Shown: positions 27,327 to 36,504 of the stretch, piece after piece
How the letters are laid out: each line of letters opens with the position of its first letter
Numbering within the stretch: the stretch's first letter is position 1
Assembly: GCF_011038975.1 (NCBI RefSeq)
Contig: NZ_JAAKEC010000005.1
Location: 1 to 64,000 of the forward strand
DNA: 64,000 nucleotides
From: Adlercreutzia sp. ZJ176
Lineage (GTDB): Bacteria > Actinomycetota > Coriobacteriia > Coriobacteriales > Eggerthellaceae
Reading direction: 5' to 3'
Translations under genes and position numbers: made by a program
Notes under the pieces: generated by a model
The model's database searches: none
Seen by the model: only the letters and a program-made list of their open reading frames with translations
Told to the model about the DNA's origin: nothing

Positions 27327-27557
27327 ATGGCGCAGCTGTCGCTCTACCTTGACGAGCCGACCCTGTCCGTACTCAAGACAAACGCAAGCAGGGAGAAGCT
27401 CTCCTTGTCGAAGATGGCCCAGAAGTCGATCCGATCCTATGCGCCGCATCAGTGGCCGGCGGGATTCTGGGACCTGTACGGCGCCGTCGACGATGAGATG
27501 TTCTGTGAGCCGGAAGAGCTCTCCTGGGGGCTCGACGCACCACGTGCGCAGCTCTGA
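27327..27557 (+). CDS. vapB: VapB-like antitoxin
   Basis: This 76-residue protein precedes a PIN-domain toxin by 17 bp and has the size and layout of a type II antitoxin. An N-terminal ribbon-helix-helix-like segment (MAQLSLYLDEPTLSVLKTNA) for DNA binding and dimerisation is followed by a tail with WGLDAPRAQL that would wrap the toxin. The ATG at 27327 follows GGGGAAAGGA. It should neutralise the toxin and, with it, repress the operon through the repeats upstream. Confidence 0.82.
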   Translation: MAQLSLYLDEPTLSVLKTNASREKLSLSKMAQKSIRSYAPHQWPAGFWDLYGAVDDEMFCEPEELSWGLDAPRAQL

Positions 27558-27574
27558 CGGCAGGAGGGCTTGCC

Positions 27575-27982
27575 ATGTACATGCTTGACACCAACATCTG
27601 CGTCGACTTTCTGAGAGGCCGACTCCCCTACGCCCTGAAGATGCTTCGCGAAAGCGACCCGCAGCTGTTCAAGATTCCCTCGATGGTGGAGGCAGAGCTG
27701 CGTCTCGGAGCGTACAAGAGCGCAAATCCCGCGAAGAATCGGCGGGCCGTCGAGCAGTTTCTCTCAGCGTTCGACGTCGTTTCGTTCTGCTCGCTCTGCG
27801 CAGGCGCCTATGCCCGCATCCGCGCCGACCTCGAGAAGAAAGGACAGATCATCGGCCCGAATGACCTCGTCATCGCCGCGACGGCGCTCGCCCATGACGC
27901 CGTCCTGGTGACGAACAACTGTCGGGAGTTCATGCGCGTAGAAGGCCTGCAGATAGAAGCCTGGGAGGAAGTCAGCTTCTGA
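27575..27982 (+). CDS. vapC: VapC-like PIN-domain ribonuclease toxin
   Basis: This 135-residue PIN-domain protein carries the expected acidic residues of the metal-dependent active site: Asp in MLDTNICVD (residue 5), Glu in VEAELRLG (about 40) and Asp in PNDLVIAATAL (about 95). PIN toxins of this type cut tRNA or rRNA. It begins at an ATG after CAGGAGG, immediately downstream of its antitoxin, and ends 13 bp before the convergent CarD-like gene. Both genes look intact, so the pair is probably functional. Confidence 0.9.
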   Translation: MYMLDTNICVDFLRGRLPYALKMLRESDPQLFKIPSMVEAELRLGAYKSANPAKNRRAVEQFLSAFDVVSFCSLCAGAYARIRADLEKKGQIIGPNDLVIAATALAHDAVLVTNNCREFMRVEGLQIEAWEEVSF

Positions 27983-27995
27983 GCTGGGGGCGCGC

Positions 27996-28535
27996 TTAGA
28001 CGCGCTTCTTCTCGAGAGCGGCGAGGCGCTTCTTCACGAAGGCGTCCACCTCCTCGCGGTCCATCTTGAGTGCCACAGCCAGCTCGTCGTAGAGCAGGCT
28101 CTCGGCGAGGTCGTGGAACTTCTTGTCGACCGCGGTGGTGCGCTTGCCGGCGTCCTCGCGCTCGCGCGTGCGCTCGTAGGCCGACTTGATGACGGGGATG
28201 AGGTCGCGCGCGTCGTTCGACTTCAAGCGGCGCTCGTACTCCTCCTTCACCTGGCGCTCGACCAAGGAGAGCGTGGTGCCGTGCGCGTGCAGGATGGACT
28301 CGTCGATGGTGTCCGCGTCGAGGATGGAGTCGATGAGCTCGTAGGCCTCATCCTCCTCCATCGGCGCGCGCATGACCGGCGGCACCGCGTCGTCGATCGC
28401 CACGTACAGCTTGAGCGACTTCTCGAACAGCGTGTGCAGCTCGAAGTAATCGCGCCCTTCGAAGTACGCCTCGCGCACGCACGCGATGATGCAGACATGG
28501 TGTCGGTAGACGACGGTATCGCCAACAGCGAACAT
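27996..28535 (-). CDS. CarD-like RNA-polymerase-binding regulator
   Basis: This 179-residue protein starts MFAVGDTVVYRHHVC, the beginning of the CarD/TRCF RNA-polymerase-interaction domain, and continues with a helical C-terminal region rich in charged residues that in CarD contacts promoter DNA at the -10 edge. It would modulate open complex formation, often at rRNA or stress promoters. The ATG at 28535 follows GGGGG. CarD-like proteins are common in actinobacteria and Coriobacteriia often have several, so a specialised promoter set is possible. Confidence 0.88.
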   Translation of the reverse strand: MFAVGDTVVYRHHVCIIACVREAYFEGRDYFELHTLFEKSLKLYVAIDDAVPPVMRAPMEEDEAYELIDSILDADTIDESILHAHGTTLSLVERQVKEEYERRLKSNDARDLIPVIKSAYERTREREDAGKRTTAVDKKFHDLAESLLYDELAVALKMDREEVDAFVKKRLAALEKKRV

Positions 28536-28600
28536 ACAAGCCCCCTCAGATGAGATCCACAAAAACCCGCACGCATGGAGCGAAAGCGGGGCTTGACCTC

Positions 28601-28606
28601 ATTATA
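28601..28606 (-). promoter_or_regulatory. -10 box of the CarD-like gene
   Basis: A perfect TATAAT is preceded by AGG and lies 66 bp upstream of the CarD-like start on the minus strand. No good -35 is seen. Confidence 0.5.
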
Positions 28607-28622
28607 CCTGCTCAAAGGCAAG

Positions 28623-28653
28623 AAAGCCGCCCACCGTTTCGGCGGGCGGCTTT
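28623..28653. terminator. Bidirectional terminator
   Basis: AAAGCCGCC and GGCGGCTTT pair across a 13-nt loop. It sits just past the end of the DUF4013 gene (minus strand) and upstream of the CarD-like promoter. Confidence 0.75.
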
Positions 28654-28694
28654 CGGACGCACTCAGCAACGCGCGCGGTGATGCGCGAAGGGGA

Positions 28695-29855
28695 TCAGTA
28701 GACCAGGCGGCCTGCCTCGGCCGTCCACTCATGCGCGTAGCGGCCGATCCAGTGGGCCACGGCGCGGGACACCACCACATGGGCGATCATGCTGATGCCC
28801 ATGCTCACGAGGACCAGCGCCACGAACACGAGCACGCCCACGATGCCGAGCGCGCCGAACAGCGCCAGAACGCCGCTCGTCACGCCCGCCGACGTTGCGA
28901 GGGAGGCGGGCAGGGCAATGCCGAGCGCCAGGAACACCGAGCCGATGGAGACCAGCGCCGCGACGACGACAGCAGCCACCAACCCGGGCCCGATGACCGC
29001 GATCGCAAGGCCCGTCCAGTTGCGCTTGAACGCCTTCCACGCCTCGCCGATCCTGAAGCCCTCGCCGAGCTGCTGCATCATGGCCATGCGCACGGCGCAC
29101 AGGCTGGTGAACACCGACGCGACGAGCGCTATCGCGATGGCGGCCAGCCACCCGAGCAGCGGCACGATGGCCACGATGCCCGCGACGAAGCTGCTCACCA
29201 GGTTGAACACCAGGATGATGACGAAATTGTAGAAGCCGATCTCGAAGTTCTTGCCGTTCACCACGCTCTTCGGCATGACGGTCCTGCCGCCGAAGGGCAC
29301 CTCGCGCGACCAGTTGAGCGCATAGCCCTGCACCGTGAAGTTGAGGATGGGCACGCAGCCCACGAGACCCAGAAACATCATGCGCTTGAACCAGCCGTCC
29401 GTTGCGCGGATGTCAGCCATCGCCGCCGACACGCAGCCCTCGGCGTACACCGGCTGAGGCTGAGGCTGAGATTGGGGTTGGGGCTGAGGCTGGGGCGCGG
29501 GGGCGGCGTAGGGCTGGACGGGAGCGGCGTAGGGCTGGGCGCCCGGAGCAGCGCCGTAAGGCTGCTGGGCCTGGGGAGCGCCAGAGGGGCCGGCGACAGG
29601 CTGAGCATCCGCTTCGGAAGGCTGGGGCTGCGCTTGCCCTGCGCCCGCGACAGGCTGAGCGTCCGCCTGCGCTCCCGGCGCCTCGGCGCCCGCAGCAGGC
29701 TGGGCGTCCGCGCTCGGCACGTCCTCCGGCGGGACGTTCCCCACCGTCACCACCACCGGATCATGCGGGCTGCCTGCGCCCGACAGCGACTGTCCGCAAA
29801 GCGGGCAGAACGCCGCGTTCTCGGGGACTTCCCCACCACAAGCTGTGCATTTCAT
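28695..29855 (-). CDS. Zinc-ribbon DUF4013 membrane protein
   Basis: The 386-residue protein starts with a zinc ribbon (residues 1-25: CTACGG, CPLCGQ), continues with a long Gln/Pro/Ala repeat (about 30-140) and ends in a DUF4013-like membrane domain of six or so helices. DUF4013 has no experimentally defined function; its N-terminal ribbon is a common fusion in Coriobacteriia. AAGGAG precedes the ATG at 29855. The Pro-Gln stretch is encoded by slippage-prone DNA near 29450-29560. Confidence 0.85.
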   Translation of the reverse strand: MKCTACGGEVPENAAFCPLCGQSLSGAGSPHDPVVVTVGNVPPEDVPSADAQPAAGAEAPGAQADAQPVAGAGQAQPQPSEADAQPVAGPSGAPQAQQPYGAAPGAQPYAAPVQPYAAPAPQPQPQPQSQPQPQPVYAEGCVSAAMADIRATDGWFKRMMFLGLVGCVPILNFTVQGYALNWSREVPFGGRTVMPKSVVNGKNFEIGFYNFVIILVFNLVSSFVAGIVAIVPLLGWLAAIAIALVASVFTSLCAVRMAMMQQLGEGFRIGEAWKAFKRNWTGLAIAVIGPGLVAAVVVAALVSIGSVFLALGIALPASLATSAGVTSGVLALFGALGIVGVLVFVALVLVSMGISMIAHVVVSRAVAHWIGRYAHEWTAEAGRLVY

Positions 29856-29928
29856 GAGACCACTCCTTCTGCCCGAAGGCGTCAAGTCAGACATTTCCTC
29901 TATTCTACACGCCCGCATGCCTAAGCAG

Positions 29929-31620
29929 CTAGCGCGAGCGCCTATTCGTCACGCGGCGATTCATGATTTCCTCGCGGCGCAGGCGCTCCGCCCGCACCTC
30001 GCTCGGCCGCCGCGACCCGCGCGTGCGCCCCGAGCCCGCGTCAGCACCCGACGCAGCCCCCTCTGCGCCCGCGTCCGCAGCCCCTTCTGCGCCCCTGCCC
30101 GCGCGCGTGCGCCCCGTACCCGCGCCCACGCCCCTGCCCGCACGCGTGCGCCCCGCACCCGCGCCTACGCCCGCGCCCTTGCCCGCAGCCGGATGCAGCG
30201 GGCCGGCCGGCTCGTTCACCACGCGACGGCCCTGCGCGAGGTCGCGCCGGATGCGGAAGTACTCCCACACCAAAAGCACGAGCAGGATGGACATCACGAT
30301 CAGGTAGCTCAGAACAGCGCCCGGCAATCCCGTGAACGACACGAGCAGCAGAGGAATGAGCAGCGAGAAGCCGAACGTCACCACGTAGAGCGTGGTGACG
30401 TCGCGTTGGCGGCGCATGACCGTGATGACCTGGTACAGAAAGTCGATGGCCGCCGTCACGCCGCCCGCCACGATCATCACGTAGAGCAGGTTGCGCATCG
30501 GCTCGAAGTCGATGCCGTACAGAAAGCCCAGCAGCGGCACGCCCACCCATGCCATGATGACGAGGAACCCCGTCGTCAGCGCCACGACGAACAGCAGGAT
30601 GCCGATCGAGATCATGTCGAACTGGCGGTGCTTCGAGTTGTCCTGCCACACGCCCGCCATGCGCACGAGCAGCGGCTTGTACACGAGCTGCGCCGTGATG
30701 AGGATGCTCTGCGCGGGGAAGTACAGCGCGTTGTAGAACAGCTGGTTGTCGTAGGAGAGCGCGCCCTCCATGACGAACTTCGGCATGGAGTCGATGAGGT
30801 TGAACAGAAACAGGCCGACGAACAGGGGCGCCGTGTTCTTGAACAGCACGAATATGCTCGACGCGCTCGCGCGGCGCGACCGCGGCGTCTCGAGCAGCGT
30901 GAGCGGGTAGGTGACGATGACGAACGACACCGCGGCTGCGACGGCCATGGCGATGCTGGCCACCGCCGCGTCGCGCGTGACCAGAAGCGCGACGGCGAAC
31001 ACGAGCAGCGCCAGGATCGAGCGGAGCGCCTGCGAGATGCCCGCCAGGTAGAGCTTGTCAACCTGCTGGAGGCGCCCTTCGTATACGTCGGCGAGGCCGT
31101 CGATCATCTTGTAGGTGAAGATGCCCATGCAGATGTTGAACATCTCGACGCCGTAGCCGCGGAGGTTGCAGTACGCGATGCCCACCGCCACCATGATCGC
31201 GCAGGTGATCCAGCGGTTGATCTGGTAGTCGTTGAACGAGTGCGCCTCGTCGATGTCGGAGATCTGGTAGGTCCGCACGCCGAAGTTCGCCAGGAACATG
31301 AGCAGCAGGCCCACGGCGAACGCCATGGACACCATGCCGGCCTGCTCAGCGCCCACCAGCTGGGTGGCGATCATGGTGACCGCCGGGAACACCACGCCCC
31401 ACGCGGTCGCGCCCACGGTGTTCCACACGAAGTCGCGCGTGGTGCGGTGGGCCGCGTACTCCTCGTCCTGGCCCGAGAGGCCGCCTTCCTTCACCGCGCC
31501 CATGACGCGGTCGAACCAGCGGTTCGTCACGCGCGCGATGGGATTCTGGCGGCGCGGCGACCCCTCACCCTGCCCCACCTTCGACAGCTTCTCCAATATA
31601 TGCGGCTTTTGCGGCGACAT
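29929..31620 (-). CDS. Polysaccharide flippase-like membrane protein (Wzx/MATE-like)
   Basis: This 563-residue protein has twelve to fourteen helices (about residues 60-480), with an organisation like the lipopolysaccharide/teichuronic-acid flippases that move lipid-linked sugars across the membrane. A long basic tail (480-563) has repeats of GRTRAGRG that reflect a GC-rich repeat in the DNA at 30060-30180. No glycosyltransferase cluster is nearby, so the glycan it handles cannot be named. It is transcribed in the same direction as the DUF4013 gene, 73 bp upstream of it. Confidence 0.82.
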   Translation of the reverse strand: MSPQKPHILEKLSKVGQGEGSPRRQNPIARVTNRWFDRVMGAVKEGGLSGQDEEYAAHRTTRDFVWNTVGATAWGVVFPAVTMIATQLVGAEQAGMVSMAFAVGLLLMFLANFGVRTYQISDIDEAHSFNDYQINRWITCAIMVAVGIAYCNLRGYGVEMFNICMGIFTYKMIDGLADVYEGRLQQVDKLYLAGISQALRSILALLVFAVALLVTRDAAVASIAMAVAAAVSFVIVTYPLTLLETPRSRRASASSIFVLFKNTAPLFVGLFLFNLIDSMPKFVMEGALSYDNQLFYNALYFPAQSILITAQLVYKPLLVRMAGVWQDNSKHRQFDMISIGILLFVVALTTGFLVIMAWVGVPLLGFLYGIDFEPMRNLLYVMIVAGGVTAAIDFLYQVITVMRRQRDVTTLYVVTFGFSLLIPLLLVSFTGLPGAVLSYLIVMSILLVLLVWEYFRIRRDLAQGRRVVNEPAGPLHPAAGKGAGVGAGAGRTRAGRGVGAGTGRTRAGRGAEGAADAGAEGAASGADAGSGRTRGSRRPSEVRAERLRREEIMNRRVTNRRSR

Positions 31621-31840
31621 GCGGCGGGGTTTGGTCCTCCTCGAAGGGGATGCGTGTTTCAGTTGAGAGTATAGTTGCCCGCACGTCCGCCGCTGCCGTC
31701 AACACAGACGGCCCACAAAACCACCGCGCGAAAAGGCTTTGCAACGAAGCCTCGTTGAGGCTAGTATTCTCAGTGAGTACAAAGCGCCCTCCTGATCCGC
31801 GGCAGGGCCTGCGCGCCCCGCGGACCCGAAAGGACCCAGC

Positions 31841-32896
31841 ATGAGCGGATTCGTTCCCAGCACCGGCAAGCCCCAGCAGCCCTCGAAGGGCGTGCGCATC
31901 GCCAAGCGCATAGCCATCGCGGTGCTCGTCGTCGCGTGCATGGCCGCTCTGGCCTGGGTGGCCGTCAACGTGGCCTTCAAGGCCGTCGACGCGTCGCTGC
32001 AGAAGAAGCAGGTCACCTCGCTGTCCGAGCGCACGGCCCTCACCAACCTCTCGGCCTCGCTCACCACTGCGCCCGACCTGACCGGCTTCGCCTACGTCGA
32101 CACAACGAACCTGATCGGGCCGCGCATCGAGAACATCGTCGTGGGCGAGATCGTGGAGGGCAAGCCCGGAGCTGACGAAGAGGCCACCCGCACCGTGTCC
32201 GCGTCGGCAAGCTACCGCAACAACAGCATCGAGGTGGTGGTTCCCGTCACGCAGCCCTACGCCTACGACAGCGACGAGAGCACCTGGGTCGCCGGGGAGG
32301 TCACGCTCGGACAGCCCGTCGTGTCGCCTCTGCGCGCGCCGAGCACCGCCGCCATCGAAGCCGCGCTCCCCGAGCTTCTGCGCGCGTACGACGCCTCGCT
32401 GGCCGACCGGTTTGACGGATGCAGCGTCTACGTGAGCTCGAACATGGACGAGACGGGCGGCACCGCCACGGCAACGCTGAGCAAGACCGAGAAGAACAAG
32501 CTCGTCACCTGCGACGTCAACCTGAGCGCCACCTGGTCGGCCTCGACGGGCTGGCAGCTGGCCGTCACGTCGGCCGGCAAGATCACGACGAGCGAGGCGA
32601 GCGGGAGCACTGAGCCCGGCACCGCCACCATGGCGCTGGAGTGCACGTCGGGAGAGCTGGTTGAGCTCACGGGGACCATCGAGTCGATCGACGGCGTCAT
32701 CGTGCTGCGCACCGACGAGACCATCTACGTGAGCATCGACGGCAAGGGCGTGACCACGAACCGCTTCTGCCTCACCTCGGCCTCCAACGACCGTGAGGTG
32801 GCCATCGGCGCGCGCGTGACCCTGCAGGGCACCATCTCCGCCGGCGGCTCGATCGCCTCCGCCCCCGTGACGATAGCCGTGACCGACATCAAGTAG
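31841..32896 (+). CDS. Membrane-anchored exported protein of unknown function
   Basis: This 351-residue protein has one N-terminal transmembrane helix (about residues 24-46), followed by an extracellular region of about 300 residues with mixed beta-strand character, Thr/Ser-rich and without recognised motifs. It contains only two cysteines far apart (CSVYVSS and TCDVNL regions, plus one near the end) and no catalytic signature. It faces away from the flippase gene. I do not recognise the family; a role in envelope sensing or assembly is only a guess. Confidence 0.85.
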   Translation: MSGFVPSTGKPQQPSKGVRIAKRIAIAVLVVACMAALAWVAVNVAFKAVDASLQKKQVTSLSERTALTNLSASLTTAPDLTGFAYVDTTNLIGPRIENIVVGEIVEGKPGADEEATRTVSASASYRNNSIEVVVPVTQPYAYDSDESTWVAGEVTLGQPVVSPLRAPSTAAIEAALPELLRAYDASLADRFDGCSVYVSSNMDETGGTATATLSKTEKNKLVTCDVNLSATWSASTGWQLAVTSAGKITTSEASGSTEPGTATMALECTSGELVELTGTIESIDGVIVLRTDETIYVSIDGKGVTTNRFCLTSASNDREVAIGARVTLQGTISAGGSIASAPVTIAVTDIK

Positions 32897-32969
32897 CGAA
32901 CGCCTCCTCCCCTGTCATCCTAGACGACGCACCCCCCTCATGTCCCGAGCGAACGCCCCCTCCCCTCAT

Positions 32970-33015
32970 GTCATCCTGAGCGGAGCGCCCGCAGGGCGCG
33001 GAGTCGAAGGATCTG
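32970..33015. repeat. REP-like element, single arm
   Basis: The same core as at 7194-7317: GTCATCCTGAGCG, then CGCAGGGCGCGGAGTCG and AAGGATCTG. It lies between two convergent genes and can fold on itself. Confidence 0.75.
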
Positions 33016-33054
33016 GCCGCAAGCACGGCGCACCAGCCTGAACGCAGCGGCGCG

Positions 33055-34410
33055 CTACTTCGCGGGCTTGCGGGCCACCTCGACGTAGGCGCCCGGGCGC
33101 ACGTTGCGCTTGATCAGGCGGAAGCAGCAGAGGGCCGTCACGGGAATCGCGATGGCGAGCAAGGCACCGAAGTCGAAGCTCGCGATGGTGCCGAACCGGT
33201 CGATGATCATGCCGCCGATGGAGGGCCCGAACGCCATGCCGCACGTGCTGCCAGCGCTCATCCAGGTGATGGCCTCGGTGAGGCGGTCGCCCGGCACCGC
33301 GCGCTCGCACGTGGCGTTCGCCACGATGAGGAAGGGCGCGTAGAACAGCGCGGCGAGCGTCGACACCACGAAGAGCGTCTCAGCCGAGTCGATGAGGCAC
33401 ATCGTGCCGTACGCGCACCCGATGAGCACCGCGCACCCCACGAGCTGCAGATGCTGCGGCACGCGCAGGTTCACCATGCCGAACACGAACCCCATGGCCA
33501 TGGACACGCACGACGCGACGATGAGGATCACGCTCGCGATGTTGGGGTTGCCCAAATCCTCCGCGAGCGACACGGTGGCGGTGTCGAACACGCCGTAGAA
33601 CGCGCCCACGAACATCATGAGCACGAACAGCACGCGCACCACCGGCGACGTGCGGATCACGCTTCCGCGGCGCGCGTCGGACGCGCGTGCCGCAGACGTT
33701 CCGGCCGCCTTCCCTTCGCCGCCCTCCGCAGCCGTCCCGTCAGACGAAGCCGCCGCATCCTTCCCTTCCGAACCCTTCGCCGTCCAGCCGGGCTCGGGCT
33801 CGGTCGACTTCGACAGCGTGAGCACCGCGGCGCCCGCCACGAAGGCGATGCCGCCTGCGAGCAGGCCCGCTACCGGCGCGATGGCCGTGGCCAGCGCGAT
33901 GGAGATCGACGGGCTGAACATGAAGCCGATGTCGTCGAGCACGCCCTCGTAGGAGAACATGGTGCGCAGGTCGGGCGCGGCGTCGCCGAGGCGCCCCGTG
34001 CGGATGAGGTACGTCCAGCGAGCGCGCGGCAGCGCCTGGGGGCTCGGCACGAACCCCATGAGGACGGCCGCGGCGAACAGCACCCACTCCGGCCCGCGCA
34101 GGCTCACGTCCACCAGCATGATCGCAAGCCCCACCATGGTGACGGCCGCGGCGAAGGGCACCACGCGCGACTGCCCATGTTCGTCAACCAGCTTCGACAC
34201 GCGGGGCGAGATGAAGAACGTGGCCAGCGCGATGGCCGACGACGCGAGCCCCGCCGTGAAGAACGAGTAGCCCGCCAGCGTGAGCATGGTGACGGTGCCG
34301 ATGTTCATCATGTACACGTAGAAGCGCATGAGAAACGCGCCCGCGTCGAACGGGTACGCCGCGCGCACGCGCAGTATGGCCTTGTAGACGCCCGGGTTCA
34401 CCGTCGACAT
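33055..34410 (-). CDS. MFS transporter
   Basis: This 451-residue membrane protein has twelve helices in two halves separated by a charged central loop (about residues 215-250) rich in Ala, Gly and Lys. It belongs to the MFS drug/solute efflux group; no specific substrate can be read. Its start (ATG 34410) lies 9 bp from the stop of the acetyltransferase gene, so the two form an operon. Modification and efflux of a toxic compound would be consistent with the pair but is not shown. Confidence 0.87.
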   Translation of the reverse strand: MSTVNPGVYKAILRVRAAYPFDAGAFLMRFYVYMMNIGTVTMLTLAGYSFFTAGLASSAIALATFFISPRVSKLVDEHGQSRVVPFAAAVTMVGLAIMLVDVSLRGPEWVLFAAAVLMGFVPSPQALPRARWTYLIRTGRLGDAAPDLRTMFSYEGVLDDIGFMFSPSISIALATAIAPVAGLLAGGIAFVAGAAVLTLSKSTEPEPGWTAKGSEGKDAAASSDGTAAEGGEGKAAGTSAARASDARRGSVIRTSPVVRVLFVLMMFVGAFYGVFDTATVSLAEDLGNPNIASVILIVASCVSMAMGFVFGMVNLRVPQHLQLVGCAVLIGCAYGTMCLIDSAETLFVVSTLAALFYAPFLIVANATCERAVPGDRLTEAITWMSAGSTCGMAFGPSIGGMIIDRFGTIASFDFGALLAIAIPVTALCCFRLIKRNVRPGAYVEVARKPAK

Positions 34411-34419
34411 GGAGATCCC

Positions 34420-35091
34420 CTACAGCTCGAGCTCGTAGAGCACGAAGTCGGTGACGCGCGGGTCGGTGTAGGCCAGGCGCGCATGGCCGCGGTTGTCGAA
34501 CCCGTAGCCCTCGTAGAGGCGCTGCGCGCCCTCGTTGGTGCCGAGCGTGTCGAGGCGGATGACGCGCTTTCCCTGCTCGCGTGCGATCTCGCGCACGCGG
34601 TCGATCATGGTGTGCGCGATGCGGCGCCCCTGCAGGCTCGGGTGGACGGCGAACAGGTGCACCACGGCCACCTCGTGCGGCTGCGCCGCAACGCGCCAGG
34701 GCACCTTGTCGTAGCCTTCCGCCACCTCCTCGTTCACGATGATCGCCGAGGCGAGCACGCGGCCGCCCTCGGGAAGGCTGAGCCAGCCCGTGAGCAGGCC
34801 GCCCTCGCGGACGGCGCGGGCGAGCTCGTCCTCGGAGGGGTGGATGCCGCGCTCCCACAGAGGATCGTTGTCGGTTCCCGACACCGCGGCGATCACGTCG
34901 TCGTAGAAGCCCATAACCTGGGGGACGTCGGCGAGCGTGGCGCGCACAACCGCAAGGTCGCGCGGGTCTATGGGAGCGGGCTTCGGCGCGCGCGTGGGGG
35001 CGGAGGTCGGGGCGATCGACGTGGATGCGAGGACAGGGGCGGATGCGGAGGCTGGGGCGGTCGAGGCGGGCTTCGGCGTGGATGCGGACAT
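34420..35091 (-). CDS. GNAT-family N-acetyltransferase
   Basis: The 223-residue product has an Ala/Pro/Thr-rich N-terminus (about 45 residues) and a GNAT fold. The acetyl-CoA-binding stretch is VHPSLQGRRIAHTMIDRV (motif A) and the later YEGYGFDNRG is motif B. GNAT enzymes acetylate amines of antibiotics, polyamines or proteins; the substrate here is unknown. GGAG precedes the ATG at 35091. It is co-transcribed with the MFS gene just downstream. Confidence 0.9.
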   Translation of the reverse strand: MSASTPKPASTAPASASAPVLASTSIAPTSAPTRAPKPAPIDPRDLAVVRATLADVPQVMGFYDDVIAAVSGTDNDPLWERGIHPSEDELARAVREGGLLTGWLSLPEGGRVLASAIIVNEEVAEGYDKVPWRVAAQPHEVAVVHLFAVHPSLQGRRIAHTMIDRVREIAREQGKRVIRLDTLGTNEGAQRLYEGYGFDNRGHARLAYTDPRVTDFVLYELEL

Positions 35092-35161
35092 GCTGGCTCC
35101 TTGGGGTGTGCGCGGCGTTCGCTGCAAGCCTACCACATCGCGTGCCCGCACGTGCGGCGCG

Positions 35162-36490
35162 TCACGTGATGGCGAAGCACAGCGCCACGAACACGATGGT
35201 CAGCAGCGTGAACCCGCCGACGAAGGCCCAGGCGGCGGGACGCGCGAAGTTCATGGTCCAGCCGATGCCGAAGCGCTCGGGCAGCCACAGGCTCGCATCG
35301 TCGGGGTTGAAGTAGAAGATGCCGAGCTTCCAGTGCGCGTCGTCGTCGAAGGGCATGAGGGTCGCGTCGGCAGCCGAGGAGCCCGAACCTGCGCTTACAG
35401 CCGCAGGGGCGTCCGCCGCAGGAGCCGCATCCCCTGAGGCGCTCGCGTCTGCCGCGTCTTCCGAGGCGCCCGCGCCCGCCGCGCCTCCCGAGGCGCCCAC
35501 CGCTGCCGCGCCCCCAGACGCCGCGCCCGCCGCTGCCGCGCCCGCGCCGGCAGCGCCCGCAGCCTCCATGCGTTTGAACAGGCGCGACCCGTTCTGCCCG
35601 TAGACCACGGCCAATATGAGGGAGCCCGCCACCGCGGGAACGCACGCCAGGCAGATGACGGCCGCCGCCTCGTTGAGCGTGATGAAGCCCGCCGACGACG
35701 CCATGAACGCAACGCCGAGCGTCAGCGAGAGGAGCAGGCCGCATGCCAGCAGAAGGACGCTCTGCGCGCGGGCGAACAAGCCGTACGCCAAGGCCGAGGT
35801 CATCGGCGCGCCGGGGTTGGTCGGACGCTTCGAGCGCGTCATCGACCAGTGGCACAGCGCGAACGTCGCGCCGACAAACGCGATCACCACCAGGGGAAAC
35901 GAAACCGACCAAAGGCTTTTCGGGCTGTAGTCGTTCACGTTTCCCGCGAAGTCGACGTGCATGGGGATCATGTCGGGCATGAGGGGGTACCACATCGCGC
36001 CGAGCGCGGCCACGAAGAGCACGACGGGCAGGTAGAGCAGGTTCCACGCCAGCGACACGGGGCCGGGGACGTCGCCCTCCGCCACGAGGGCCGCCGCCTG
36101 CTGGCGCGGCGCATGCCAGCCGCGCTCGCGCTTGATCGCCATCACCCGGCGGCGATTGCGCAGCATGAGGGCGAACGACACCGCTACAGGGATGAGGGCC
36201 AGAAGCGCGATCGCGCCGATGAGCGCGTTGGCGGCAGCCTCCGAGTAGCTCGCCCGGGCAAGCGGCACCGTCGCGAGGGCGGCGAGCAGCGTGAAGGCAG
36301 CCGTCATGACGGCCACGGTGCGCGCATAGCGGCTCTTCAGCGCCTTGATCTGAGGGTCGGCGTGCGCGCTTTCGGGGACGGTCACCGCGAAGCACTCGCG
36401 CTTGGGCATGAGGTAGGGAGTCGCCGCCATGAGGCCGCCCGTGAGCGGCACGGTGAGGACGAGCAGGGCGAGGGGGAAGAGGATCTCCAT
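35162..36490 (-). CDS. DUF1648/DUF5808 membrane protein
   Basis: This 442-residue protein has a helical membrane domain with the DUF1648 signature (DMIPMHVDFAGNVNDY, about residues 160-185) and an Ala/Gly-rich loop. It ends in a DUF5808-like segment (HWKLGIFYFNPDDASL and FGIGWTMNFARP). Such proteins commonly accompany a YtrA-type GntR repressor in Gram-positive bacteria, as here, and are thought to act in envelope stress. It is the last gene of a three-gene operon (CPBP protease, GntR, DUF1648). Confidence 0.88.
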   Translation of the reverse strand: MEILFPLALLVLTVPLTGGLMAATPYLMPKRECFAVTVPESAHADPQIKALKSRYARTVAVMTAAFTLLAALATVPLARASYSEAAANALIGAIALLALIPVAVSFALMLRNRRRVMAIKRERGWHAPRQQAAALVAEGDVPGPVSLAWNLLYLPVVLFVAALGAMWYPLMPDMIPMHVDFAGNVNDYSPKSLWSVSFPLVVIAFVGATFALCHWSMTRSKRPTNPGAPMTSALAYGLFARAQSVLLLACGLLLSLTLGVAFMASSAGFITLNEAAAVICLACVPAVAGSLILAVVYGQNGSRLFKRMEAAGAAGAGAAAAGAASGGAAAVGASGGAAGAGASEDAADASASGDAAPAADAPAAVSAGSGSSAADATLMPFDDDAHWKLGIFYFNPDDASLWLPERFGIGWTMNFARPAAWAFVGGFTLLTIVFVALCFAIT

Positions 36491-36504
36491 GGAAGGCTCC
36501 TTCG

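Noticed and set aside
33451-35169. Plus-strand frame across the MFS and GNAT genes
   Set aside because: Antisense frame with His/Arg-rich composition. Both minus-strand genes have clear family motifs and ribosome sites.
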